A stretch of DNA of 64,000 bases, from positions 1-64,000 of the forward strand of contig USMC01000002.1 of NCBI GenBank assembly GCA_900555715.1, written 5' to 3'. This document shows positions 35,089-42,895 of this stretch, one piece after another. Position 1 is the first letter of the stretch; each line of letters opens with the position of its first letter. The notes under the pieces were generated by a model. That model worked only from the letters and a program-made list of their open reading frames with translations. It did not search any database and was not told where the DNA came from. This stretch comes from an uncultured Porphyromonadaceae bacterium. GTDB taxonomy: Bacteria > Bacteroidota > Bacteroidia > Bacteroidales > Muribaculaceae. Both the position numbers and the translations under genes were made by a program.

Positions 35089-36627
35089 ATGTGCCGGGCT
35101 CTCGCGTTGTTATTCTTTCTTGTTCCGCTGGCTGTCATGCCGCGCGATATCGACGCCAAGGCGGCTCTCGATCGTCTCGACGACGTTCTTGAGCGGCAGG
35201 AAGTATATCTCGACAGTCGGCAGGCATACATCGACAGTCTCGGCAATGTCCGCCGTGGCAAAAATTCGCCTGAGCTGCTTCTCGCGATCGCCGAGGCATA
35301 TAAAGGATATAATAACGATTCCGCCATTGTCTATCTTAGGAGCGGCGCACGCATGACGGAGGGTATCGCCGCCAGCCGTTTCCGTTGGCGAGTGGCGGCA
35401 TTGCTCCCGCTCGACGGCTTTTTCGACCAGGCGATAAGAACCTACAATTCAGTCGATGCCGACAGTGTTCCGGCGGAAGAACTTCCGTCGTATTATGATT
35501 CAGGACGCCAGATGTACTCGTATATAAGTGCATTCTTCCGCGACTATCCTGAGACTGCCGGAGAACATAAGGCGAAAGCGCTGGAGATGCAGCGTAAGCT
35601 TCTGGACGTTCTTCCCGACGGCAGCAGGGAAAAGAAGTTCAATCTCGGTGAATACTATTATCTTACCGGCAGCAATGAGAAGGCGAGGATGTTGCTCGAG
35701 GAGTTTGTCGACACCGAGCCGGAGTCGAGTAATCTCAGGGCACGCGCCGCCCATCACCTCTTTTCCATTGCGAAGGAAAACGGCGACAACGAGGCTGCGA
35801 TAGGTTACCTCGCCATGTCGGCGATTTCCGATATTCTTTCCGCTACCCGTGAGGTGGCGTCGTTGCAGGAGCTCGGCAACGAGATTTACAGCTCCGGCGA
35901 CATTCTGAGAGCATACAACTATCTGTCAGCGGCTCTCGAAAAGGCTGTAGTCTGCGGTGCGCCGCTGCGAATGGTGGAGACCGCCAAGTTTCTGCCTATT
36001 ATCGAACGCGCACACAGCAGCGAGATAGCGTCGGGTCGGCGCATGCTCTACTGGGTAATGGCGGGAATGGCGCTTCTTGTGATTGTTCTGCTCCTGATGC
36101 TTCTTTTTGTGCGTCACGAGATGGCTAAGATGCGTCGTCTGCAGCAGAACCTGCGAGCCGCCAACACGGCTAAGGAAGTTTATATCAGCCAGTTTCTTAA
36201 TCTGTGCTCGATCTACATGGACAAACTCAATCAGTTCTGTAAGGTCGTGACCCGCAAGATTACCGCCGGACAGACCGATGAGCTCTACCGGATGGCACGC
36301 TCGGGTAAGTTCGTCGAAGAGCAGAGTAAAGAATTCTACGAAGTGTTCGACAATGCTTTCCTGCATATCTATCCCGACTTCATCGAACAGGTGAACGCTC
36401 TTCTGCGTCCTGACTGCCGCTTTGAGAAACCGGATGATGAGAAGCTTAACACCGACCTGCGCATCCTCGCTTTCATGCGGCTCGGCATCGACGAAAGCCC
36501 GCGTATCGCTCAGGTGCTCAATTATTCGCTCAATACCATATATTCCTACCGTAACAGGCTGAAAAGCCGCGCAATCAACCGAGATACTTTCGAAAGTGAC
36601 GTGATGAAGATCGATTCGCATGCCTGA
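35089..36627 (+). CDS. DUF6377-family membrane-anchored regulator, 512 aa (second copy)
   Basis: Same layout as the protein at 7150-8715: signal-like N-terminus, TPR-like helices to about 310, one transmembrane segment (VMAGMALLVIVLLLMLLF) near 325-342, a coiled linker, then a C-terminal domain with FYEVFDNAFLHIYPDFIEQVNALL and an HTH-like end (LNYSLNTIYSYRNRLKSRA). It starts 3 bases after mutL, so it may be read from that transcript. It precedes two secreted proteins. Sensing and DNA binding are inferred from the architecture. Confidence 0.78.
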   Translation: MCRALALLFFLVPLAVMPRDIDAKAALDRLDDVLERQEVYLDSRQAYIDSLGNVRRGKNSPELLLAIAEAYKGYNNDSAIVYLRSGARMTEGIAASRFRWRVAALLPLDGFFDQAIRTYNSVDADSVPAEELPSYYDSGRQMYSYISAFFRDYPETAGEHKAKALEMQRKLLDVLPDGSREKKFNLGEYYYLTGSNEKARMLLEEFVDTEPESSNLRARAAHHLFSIAKENGDNEAAIGYLAMSAISDILSATREVASLQELGNEIYSSGDILRAYNYLSAALEKAVVCGAPLRMVETAKFLPIIERAHSSEIASGRRMLYWVMAGMALLVIVLLLMLLFVRHEMAKMRRLQQNLRAANTAKEVYISQFLNLCSIYMDKLNQFCKVVTRKITAGQTDELYRMARSGKFVEEQSKEFYEVFDNAFLHIYPDFIEQVNALLRPDCRFEKPDDEKLNTDLRILAFMRLGIDESPRIAQVLNYSLNTIYSYRNRLKSRAINRDTFESDVMKIDSHA

Positions 36628-36630
36628 CGC

Positions 36631-36661
36631 TTGCATTCTTTGACGAATTGTTGTACTTTTG
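36631..36661 (+). promoter_or_regulatory. promoter of the 860-residue secreted protein
   Basis: TTG (36631-36633), 20-base spacer, TACTTTTG (36654-36661). Start codon 31 bases downstream. Confidence 0.6.
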
Positions 36662-36691
36662 CGAAAGTAATTATCAATTCGTTGCATTTAT

Positions 36692-39274
36692 ATGAAATCA
36701 CAAAGAATTTTGCTTGCTGCGGCTGTCGGATTGCTTTCCGTATGGCAGCTGTCGGCACAGTGGACTACGCTCGGGACGGGTGTTTACCACGAGAATCTCA
36801 TTCCTGACTATGACGAAAGCTTCGCGCGGGGTCAGAAATGGAACGTCACCATCGAAGAAAGTACCGAAACGCCCGGACTCTTCCGTTTCGTTCCCTACCA
36901 TGAGTTCAGCAAGGTGGCGGAATGGCTCGAGGCGAGCGACGACACATACATGGTTATCCATGCCGAGAACCCGGACAAGGTGTGGATGGAAGACTTCAAG
37001 CCATATCCAGAATATGAACTCTTCTGGTTCACGCACATGGTGCCAGACGGCGGTTGGGAGGCTGAGCCGGCAGACTACGGCACTCTTGCCGACGGAAAGA
37101 TTACATTCCCGGCAAGCTGCATGGCTTTCGTGAATATTTACGATCCCGATCAGCGCTGGTTTGTCACCAACACGACGGGCGAGTTCGTTGTCGAGCTTCC
37201 GGGCGGCGAGGTTGTAAAGGACTACACCGTGTTCCTTTCCAATCCCTATTGCGGAGCGGACAACAAGGTACCTGTCACTGTTGTATGCGCCGAAGAATCA
37301 GCTTCGATAAAGTATGCGCTCTATAAGGGCGCCAAGGAGCTCGACGACGCTCTTGCTGCGGAGGTAGCCGCTTCCGGAACGCCGTGCACTGCCGGAGAAC
37401 TGCTCGTGGAATGCCCCGAAAACGGAATGTACACGCTTGTTGTCGTTTCTTCCGACGCCGAAGGTGCTGTGCAGTCGTTTAAATCGACGGAACTGTATGG
37501 TGTCTACGACAATGACAGCGAGTGGAAATCACTCGGAATGACAACATACCATGAGGCTATCATAGCCGAACACTACGATTATCCGGAGACCGACCTTGAA
37601 GTTGAGATTCAGGAGAATATCGCAACTCCGGGCTTCTACCGCATTGTCAATCCGTACGCTGCGTATGAGTATAACTTTATGGAGCGTACCGACGACCATA
37701 ATCATTATATATATGTACATGCCGAGAACCCGAAAGCTGTATGGATCGAAAACTCTCCTGTCGGAGCCGACTTCGGATATGGCGACGGACGCGTCACGTC
37801 CGATATCGCAAAAGCTCTTGAAGCCGGTTATACGCTCGACGAGGCTCTCGCCGCCGGTCTCGAAACCGGTGTACTCAGCAACGGTGTGGTGACCTTCCCC
37901 AAATGGGGCATCTGGTATGCCGACCGCGACTATTTCGACGGCTACTGGTATTCCAGCGGTCTTGCCTTCTCGCTTGCTATCCCTGCCGCAGAGACCGGCG
38001 ACCCGGTTGATCTTTCGGCAAAAGGCACCGCCAACTGCTATATCGTAGAGCCCGGCACTGCCGGCAGCTTCGACGCCACTCACAAAGGCAACTCGCTCAC
38101 CGAGAGTGTGGGCGACATCGCCGGATGCCGCCTCGTATGGCAGACTTCCAGATCGCTTGTCACGAATCTTGCCTATAATGACGGGCGCATAAGCTTCACT
38201 ACATCAGGCGAAGCTGGTAACGCTCTTGTAGCGGCTACCGACGCCGACGGCACAATCCTCTGGAGCTGGCACCTGTGGATTACCGACTATGACAGCGACA
38301 ACGACTATACGACACCCGCCAATGCCTCGGGTCGCACGTGGACATTCATGGACCGCAATCTCGGCGCTACCACGACAGCGCACGGCGATACCGGTTCATA
38401 CGGCATGTTATTCCAGTGGGGACGAAAAGACCCGTTCCCCGGAGCAGCCTGCCGGACAATCATGAATGAAGACTATACTTATCAGGTCGACGGCGAGCCC
38501 GAACTCTACGACATCGACAACAACATTCTGCCTACGATAAGCTCGCAGGCACAGTACCACGGCTCGCTTGCCCTCTCCATAGCCAACCCGATGACATTCT
38601 ATGCCAATACTAAGCGCGACACCGGCGAAATCGACGAGTACGGCGAGAAGATTCTTGTCGACGATCCTGTTACCGGCGACTGGACCGACGTGTCCGACGA
38701 TGATTTCTGGGGCGGCGAATCGCACCATAAGACCATATACGATCCGAGTCCTGTAGGCTACAAGGTGCCTGTGGCATACGAAGCCGGTGAGACTCCCTAC
38801 GACTGGCTCAAATATGCCAACATGACATGGGATAATACCGGCTGCGGCGCCGAGCAGGACGGACAGTGGTTCCCTGCAACAGGTTCGCGTGTATATGCTT
38901 CCGGAGGTCTCGATTTCCCCGAAGGCAACAATCCTTACAGCGGTCTGTGGTTCGGCACAAAAGGCAAGACATCCGCTAATCTTGAAGCCAACCCGACGCT
39001 ATACGGACAGTATATGTTCATTATCAACAGCAAACGCACATTCAAGGTGAATAAAGACCGTCGTTCGCAGGGTCTGTCGCTGCGCTGTGTGCGCGACGAG
39101 GAGTATGACCAGACAACAGGTGTCGGCGACGTCGCCGGCGATGACGTTTCATGGCCTGCCGAGGTGTACAATCTGCAGGGATTCCGCGTGACAACTGCAT
39201 CATCTGCCGCCGACTTGCGCGCTCTTCCTTCGGGACTCTACATTGTAAGAGGTAAGAAACTTCTTGTAAGATAA
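36692..39274 (+). CDS. secreted protein with duplicated N-terminal module and FISUMP-like domain, 860 aa
   Basis: Signal peptide to about residue 22. Two related modules follow, around residues 24-110 and 272-370 (TTLGTGVYHENLI compared with KSLGMTTYHEAII; both contain a HAEN-P-x-x-VW segment). Residues 440-800 carry the Fibrobacter succinogenes major paralogous (FISUMP) type segment (WTFMDRNLGATTTAHGD, then GLSLRCVRDE). The C-terminus (EVYNLQGFRV ... GLYIVRGKK) resembles a cell-surface/secretion sorting tail shared with two other proteins in the window. Adhesin or surface protein by inference. Confidence 0.75.
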   Translation: MKSQRILLAAAVGLLSVWQLSAQWTTLGTGVYHENLIPDYDESFARGQKWNVTIEESTETPGLFRFVPYHEFSKVAEWLEASDDTYMVIHAENPDKVWMEDFKPYPEYELFWFTHMVPDGGWEAEPADYGTLADGKITFPASCMAFVNIYDPDQRWFVTNTTGEFVVELPGGEVVKDYTVFLSNPYCGADNKVPVTVVCAEESASIKYALYKGAKELDDALAAEVAASGTPCTAGELLVECPENGMYTLVVVSSDAEGAVQSFKSTELYGVYDNDSEWKSLGMTTYHEAIIAEHYDYPETDLEVEIQENIATPGFYRIVNPYAAYEYNFMERTDDHNHYIYVHAENPKAVWIENSPVGADFGYGDGRVTSDIAKALEAGYTLDEALAAGLETGVLSNGVVTFPKWGIWYADRDYFDGYWYSSGLAFSLAIPAAETGDPVDLSAKGTANCYIVEPGTAGSFDATHKGNSLTESVGDIAGCRLVWQTSRSLVTNLAYNDGRISFTTSGEAGNALVAATDADGTILWSWHLWITDYDSDNDYTTPANASGRTWTFMDRNLGATTTAHGDTGSYGMLFQWGRKDPFPGAACRTIMNEDYTYQVDGEPELYDIDNNILPTISSQAQYHGSLALSIANPMTFYANTKRDTGEIDEYGEKILVDDPVTGDWTDVSDDDFWGGESHHKTIYDPSPVGYKVPVAYEAGETPYDWLKYANMTWDNTGCGAEQDGQWFPATGSRVYASGGLDFPEGNNPYSGLWFGTKGKTSANLEANPTLYGQYMFIINSKRTFKVNKDRRSQGLSLRCVRDEEYDQTTGVGDVAGDDVSWPAEVYNLQGFRVTTASSAADLRALPSGLYIVRGKKLLVR

Positions 39275-39291
39275 TTGTAATCCGATTATAG

Positions 39292-39329
39292 AAATCCGCG
39301 GGTCGGCGAGCGCCAATCCGCGGATTTTT
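39292..39329 (+). terminator. terminator of the 860-residue protein gene
   Basis: AAATCCGCGG (39292-39301) pairs with CCGCGGATTT (39318-39327), followed by TTT. Confidence 0.85.
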
Positions 39330-39460
39330 ATACTTGATAGCTGATTTTGTTAAAATTCTTATTTACAGAAGTTAAACCTTGTTGTAATGGTGAATTTTCT
39401 TGCTGGAATGCTGAACAATCCGAATATTATTCGTAACTTCGCATTACGAAAGAAACACAA

Positions 39461-39492
39461 TTTGATTCATAATATAGGGTTAGATTTATTTG
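39461..39492 (+). promoter_or_regulatory. candidate promoter of a small RNA
   Basis: TTTG at 39461-39464 and TTTATTTG at 39485-39492 (one mismatch to TAnnTTTG) are separated by 20 bases. Confidence 0.35.
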
Positions 39493-39498
39493 TCTGTT

Positions 39499-39665
39499 AT
39501 ATCCATGAATATTTCCGTGAACCTTTCCAAGCTGACGGCTTTAGTCATAGCCAGCCGTTTACGGTTATAGTATAATAGGAAAATGTGTTTTATGTTAGTT
39601 ATGTAATTGTTTTAAGTCTTTTAAAACGCAGCAGGGTGTCCTCGTGAGAAGACACCCTGTCTTGT
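39499..39665 (+). ncRNA. candidate small RNA, second with the CCTCGTGAGAAG loop
   Basis: A ~165-base stretch after a promoter-like pair and ending in a terminator (39632-39665). It contains an ACGGCT...AGCCGT hairpin near 39535-39560. The terminator stem CAGGGTGTC/GACACCCTG carries a loop with CCTCGTGAGAAG (39640-39651), the same 12-mer as at 8989-9000. Absence of a coding gene directly upstream on this strand argues that something else is being terminated. Not assigned to a known family. Confidence 0.35.
39632..39665 (+). terminator. terminator-like hairpin with shared loop
   Basis: 9-bp stem CAGGGTGTC (39632-39640) and GACACCCTG (39651-39659), 10-base loop, T-rich tail TCTTGTTT. Confidence 0.75.
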
Positions 39666-39710
39666 TTCATATCTGTTTTTTGCCATCGTACAACTTTTTT
39701 TATGTTATGA

Positions 39711-39741
39711 TTTGGAATGTAAGATTTTATGCGTAACTTTG
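39711..39741 (+). promoter_or_regulatory. promoter of the 576-residue secreted protein
   Basis: TTTG (39711-39714), 19-base spacer, TAACTTTG (39734-39741): full consensus. Start codon at 39791. Confidence 0.8.
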
Positions 39742-39790
39742 GGGCGGAATAACAGTAGAGATTACCTATCTTTAATTATCAATACTTACT

Positions 39791-41521
39791 ATGAAAAAAC
39801 TTTTCTCAAATTTTGCATGTGCCGCGCTTGTTGCAGCAGGCATGCTGAGTGCTTCCGGCGCTCAGGCACAGTTGTATGTTACCGGTGGTAATGTTGACGG
39901 TCAGACTTCAGAATGGAATCCGTCCTCACCTCTCGTTGTGGAACTTCAGGACGGTTATTATACTTTCCAGGCAACCGGCGAGTTCAAGATGTCGACAGTC
40001 ATGGGTGACTGGAACGCCTTCAACGGCGGTGCGCTTCGTCCGTCGGCTTGGACTTTAGACGGAAATGTAGCGACAGCTACTCTGAGCAATGGCAATGCCA
40101 ATGTCAAGGCTCCTGCTGCATGGTCAAGCTCCAAAGTAACATATAAGGTCGACGAGGCATATAGCATTGTCACAGCTACTGTTGGTGAAGTGGAGAAAGT
40201 CACTTTCTACGTCACCGGCTCACCCTTCCCCGGCGGATGGGGCGCATTCAACGATGCTGTCAAGATGACAGAGACTTCTGAAAATGTGTTTACATATGTT
40301 GCAGAAGACGGCATTGCCGGCGATTGGAAGATTTCAGCCAAAGGCTATTCACCTAACTTCGGTTCAAGCGGTTCCCAGCCTGTTCTCAACGAGGTTTACG
40401 AACTCGCCGATGACGGAGGCAGCCTCATGACCGCTTTCCAGGGCAAATGCACGATCACATTTACATATAATCCCGACGGTGTTTCGACACTTCTCGTCAC
40501 CGGCGACGCTCAGCAGGAAATCGACTATACCAAGTGGTATCTCAACATTGTAGGCGATTTTAACTCATGGGATGACAACGGTGTTAGTTTCGACGCCGAG
40601 GGCATTGCCAAGCGTGAGAATGTGGCTGTCGGCAACGGCGGTTTCAAAATCAAAGTATGGAACGGCGCTGCCGATATGTGGCATTGCAGCGGCGAGGCTC
40701 TTCCGCTCGATGTCTGGACGGCTGTCGTAGGCAACTCCGATCAGCTCATGACTGTTGAAGGCGCCAAGGAAGGCGACCTCTACAACTTCGAGTACAATGC
40801 CAAGACCGACGAAATTTATGTTACCAAAGTAGGCGGTGACGAGCCCGAACCTCCGGTAGAAAATGTCGCTGCTTTCAATTTCGCTGCTCCGACAACTCTC
40901 ACTCCTTCCTTCCCCGACTGGACCGAAGAGTACACCGAGCCTTGGGTTGCCGACAATAACAATACTATGATTGACCTGACAGATGTAGTATTCACCAACA
41001 ACGGCGTGGAACTTGCTGATTTCTTAAATGAAGGTGTCACCACAACTACGACTCCATGGCGCATCTATCGTCAGGCATCCGGTGTGCAGGAACTCCGCTG
41101 GTATAATAGGCGTCACCTCCTCGTCAGCGCTCCCGACGGCTACTATGTTCAGTCTGTCGAGTTCTATTCGCCCCGTACTACCAAACAGAGTAACCTCGGC
41201 AATGTGGCTGTCGGCGCTTCCGACGGTGCAAAACTTAGCGCTGTCGACACTCTTCCCGAAGGCATGGGCTGCGGCTTCTTCTACAACAATGCCGATGAAT
41301 CTGTTGTCAGCCAGTCGTTCTTTGTAACAGGCACTACAAGCGCGCAGCTTATTAAGGTGTACTACGAAGCTGTCTCCACTACCGGTGTTGACACCATCGA
41401 AGCTGCCGAAGCTGCAGAGGCTGTATACTACAACCTTCAGGGCGTACGCGTAGCCAACCCCGAAAACGGTCTCTATATCCGCGTTCAGGGCAAGACCGTC
41501 AGCAAAGTTTACGTGAAGTAA
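39791..41521 (+). CDS. secreted protein with SusE/SusF-like repeats and C-terminal sorting-like tail, 576 aa
   Basis: Signal peptide ending near residue 27 (GAQAQ). Three beta-sandwich modules resemble starch-binding SusE/F-type domains, each around a W-N or GDW-N-FN segment (MGDWNAFNGG near 73, PFPGGWGAFND near 149, VGDFNSWDDNG near 251). Residues 350-540 form a further beta-rich domain. The C-terminus has VYYNLQGVRVANPENGLY, the sorting-like tail shared with two other proteins here. It has its own promoter and terminator, so it is monocistronic. Carbohydrate binding is inferred. Confidence 0.75.
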   Translation: MKKLFSNFACAALVAAGMLSASGAQAQLYVTGGNVDGQTSEWNPSSPLVVELQDGYYTFQATGEFKMSTVMGDWNAFNGGALRPSAWTLDGNVATATLSNGNANVKAPAAWSSSKVTYKVDEAYSIVTATVGEVEKVTFYVTGSPFPGGWGAFNDAVKMTETSENVFTYVAEDGIAGDWKISAKGYSPNFGSSGSQPVLNEVYELADDGGSLMTAFQGKCTITFTYNPDGVSTLLVTGDAQQEIDYTKWYLNIVGDFNSWDDNGVSFDAEGIAKRENVAVGNGGFKIKVWNGAADMWHCSGEALPLDVWTAVVGNSDQLMTVEGAKEGDLYNFEYNAKTDEIYVTKVGGDEPEPPVENVAAFNFAAPTTLTPSFPDWTEEYTEPWVADNNNTMIDLTDVVFTNNGVELADFLNEGVTTTTTPWRIYRQASGVQELRWYNRRHLLVSAPDGYYVQSVEFYSPRTTKQSNLGNVAVGASDGAKLSAVDTLPEGMGCGFFYNNADESVVSQSFFVTGTTSAQLIKVYYEAVSTTGVDTIEAAEAAEAVYYNLQGVRVANPENGLYIRVQGKTVSKVYVK

Positions 41522-41542
41522 AATACTTCAGATTATCTACAG

Positions 41543-41578
41543 CGCTCCGTCTGCAAGTCAGGCGGAGCGTATTTTTTT
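41543..41578 (+). terminator. terminator of the 576-residue secreted protein gene
   Basis: CGCTCCG (41543-41549) pairs with CGGAGCG (41563-41569); inner CTG/CAG; then a run of seven T. Confidence 0.88.
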
Positions 41579-41599
41579 GTTCAGACCTGAGATGTGCGC

Positions 41600-41643
41600 G
41601 CAAAAAGAAAGTCCCAACTCGTTTCGGCAACGTTTCAGGACCT
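41600..41643 (-). terminator. minus-strand terminator of the candidate RNA
   Basis: On the minus strand AGGTCC (41638-41643) pairs with GGACTT (41609-41614), with AAC/GTT pairing inside, then TTTCTTTTT. Confidence 0.55.
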
Positions 41644-41847
41644 AAGCCAAAAGGCATGATTTGTGATTCAAGTGTGTGCTGTTTATAGCAATTGAATGTA
41701 GAGATTATATCATACTTACTTACAAAGAACTTGAATCCGGAGCGCCGACTGTCGTCGCGACGTTGGCACCGGAGATGCCTTGACTTAGATTCATATATTT
41801 GGGTAATTTTGTAAATAATAATTGGTCTAAGGACAAAGCAAAGTTCT
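41602..41847 (-). ncRNA. candidate ~245-nt transcript with a 24-codon ORF
   Basis: Bounded by a consensus minus-strand promoter (41854-41885) and a minus-strand terminator (41600-41643). Fold elements: TCCGG...CCGGA GC-rich hairpin (about 41738-41780) and GATTCAAGT...ACTTGAATC. A small frame runs ATG 41794 to TAA 41720 (minus), 24 codons, GC-rich against an AT-rich background and inside the GC-rich hairpin. No known RNA family recognised. It could be a structural RNA, an antisense leader or a small-protein gene. Confidence 0.4.
41780..41811 (+). promoter_or_regulatory. plus-strand orphan promoter
   Basis: TTG (41780-41782), 21-base spacer, TAATTTTG (41804-41811). No plus-strand gene follows; the leader resembles the element at 6968-6998. 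Confidence 0.45.
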
Positions 41848-41853
41848 CGACTG

Positions 41854-41885
41854 CAAAGTTACGCACCTTTTTCGGGTTGTGCAAG
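41854..41885 (-). promoter_or_regulatory. minus-strand promoter of the candidate RNA
   Basis: Minus-strand CTTG (41882-41885), 20-base spacer, TAACTTTG (41854-41861). Confidence 0.55.
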
Positions 41886-41909
41886 TGTTTTTGGTAAAAA
41901 ATTAAATAT

Positions 41910-41958
41910 TTTAAAAAATAAATGTGCTCCGCCGTAACGTTTGTGTTATGGCGGAGCA
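41910..41958 (-). terminator. terminator of the gal operon
   Basis: TGCTCCGCCGTAAC (41925-41938) pairs with GTTATGGCGGAGCA (41945-41958), one G-U; on the minus strand it is followed by a T-rich run. Confidence 0.8.
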
Positions 41959-41977
41959 GGATGGTATGTGAGGTCTT

Positions 41978-42883
41978 TTATCCGAAAAGAGGCGTAGGAT
42001 ATTCGCCGGAAGCGTGAAGTTCGGCAAATTTCTCAACGACGCCCGGACGGTCGGCGCTATACGTTACGCCGAACCAGCGCGATGTGGTGTCGAGCACTTT
42101 CACAGTCACAGTGCCGTTCTGAACGAGCGGTTCGATGCACGGCGGAATGGGGAACTCTGCTTTGGGAACGTCGATGTTCTTTTTGAGGAAATCGATGAAG
42201 CGCTCCTCGCCGAGTTCGAAGAAGTCGGGAGTGAATCCCCACATGTTCATCGATACGGGAGTCTCCGGAGCAAGCTGCTGGAGTTCGCCTTCGGCATTGT
42301 TGGTGACGATGTTGTGGTCGGCGTCATAGCGGATGTCGGTGCGTTCCTCGACGGCGGTGAGAAGTCCGTCGGCTGTCTTGCAGATGCCGCGGCTGACGGT
42401 GCCGTTTTCTGTCATGGTGTTGCCTACACGGAAGCCTACCATCGAATAGTCGCCTTTGCGGTCGCGCGGACGCATGAGGTCACGGGCAAGCACTGCGAAG
42501 CTGTCGCGACCGTAGAAGTCGTCGGCGTTGATGACGGCGAAAGGCTCGTGTATGGCTGTCTTGCCCATGAGAACAGCCTGGGTAGTACCCCAGGGCTTTG
42601 TGCGGTCTGCCGGGCAGGTGAAGCCTTCCGGCAGTTTGTCTACCGACTGGAAAACTACTTCTACCGGTACTTTGTCTTCGTATTTCGAAATCACTTTCTC
42701 GCGGAATTCGTTTTCGAAGTCTTTGCGGATTACGAATACTATTTTGCCGAAGCCGGCACGCAGAGCGTCGAAGACCGAGTAGTCCATGATGGTCTCACCA
42801 TTGGGTCCGAGCCCGTCGAGCTGTTTGAGACCGCCGTAGCGGCTGCCCATGCCTGCGGCTAATATGAATAAGGTTGGTTTCAT
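41978..42883 (-). CDS. nucleotidyltransferase (NTP-transferase) family protein in gal operon
   Basis: 301 residues from the ATG at 42883 (a GTG one codon earlier is not needed). Sugar-nucleotidyltransferase fold: FILAAGMGSRYGGLKQLDGLG at the N-terminus, binding the nucleotide phosphates, and AVINADDFYGRD near residue 117 with a metal-binding Asp. It follows galM by 12 bases and ends the operon. The family includes UTP- and other NTP-sugar-1-phosphate transferases. In this operon, with no galT, it could act on galactose-1-phosphate, but that is inference; other sugar phosphates are equally possible. Confidence 0.88.
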   Translation of the reverse strand: MKPTLFILAAGMGSRYGGLKQLDGLGPNGETIMDYSVFDALRAGFGKIVFVIRKDFENEFREKVISKYEDKVPVEVVFQSVDKLPEGFTCPADRTKPWGTTQAVLMGKTAIHEPFAVINADDFYGRDSFAVLARDLMRPRDRKGDYSMVGFRVGNTMTENGTVSRGICKTADGLLTAVEERTDIRYDADHNIVTNNAEGELQQLAPETPVSMNMWGFTPDFFELGEERFIDFLKKNIDVPKAEFPIPPCIEPLVQNGTVTVKVLDTTSRWFGVTYSADRPGVVEKFAELHASGEYPTPLFG

Positions 42884-42895
42884 CACGATTATGAA

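Larger units (their letters stand above)
39275..39790 (+). other. gene-poor spacer with terminator, candidate small RNA and promoter
   Basis: 516 bases. In order: a terminator, an AT-rich stretch, a promoter-like pair, a candidate small RNA ending in a strong hairpin, and the promoter of the next gene. A 62-codon frame (39387-39575) shows no family features. Confidence 0.55.
41522..41977. other. 456-base non-coding region with overlapping transcription signals
   Basis: Holds the plus-strand terminator of the 576-residue gene, a candidate minus-strand RNA (41602-41847), a plus-strand promoter (41780-41811) whose leader copies an element at 6968-6998, and the minus-strand terminator of the nucleotidyltransferase. 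No long ORF. Confidence 0.55.

Noticed and set aside
39387..39575. 62-codon plus-strand frame in a spacer
   Set aside because: No family features or signal peptide, and overlaps a candidate small-RNA promoter; kept only as part of the spacer description.
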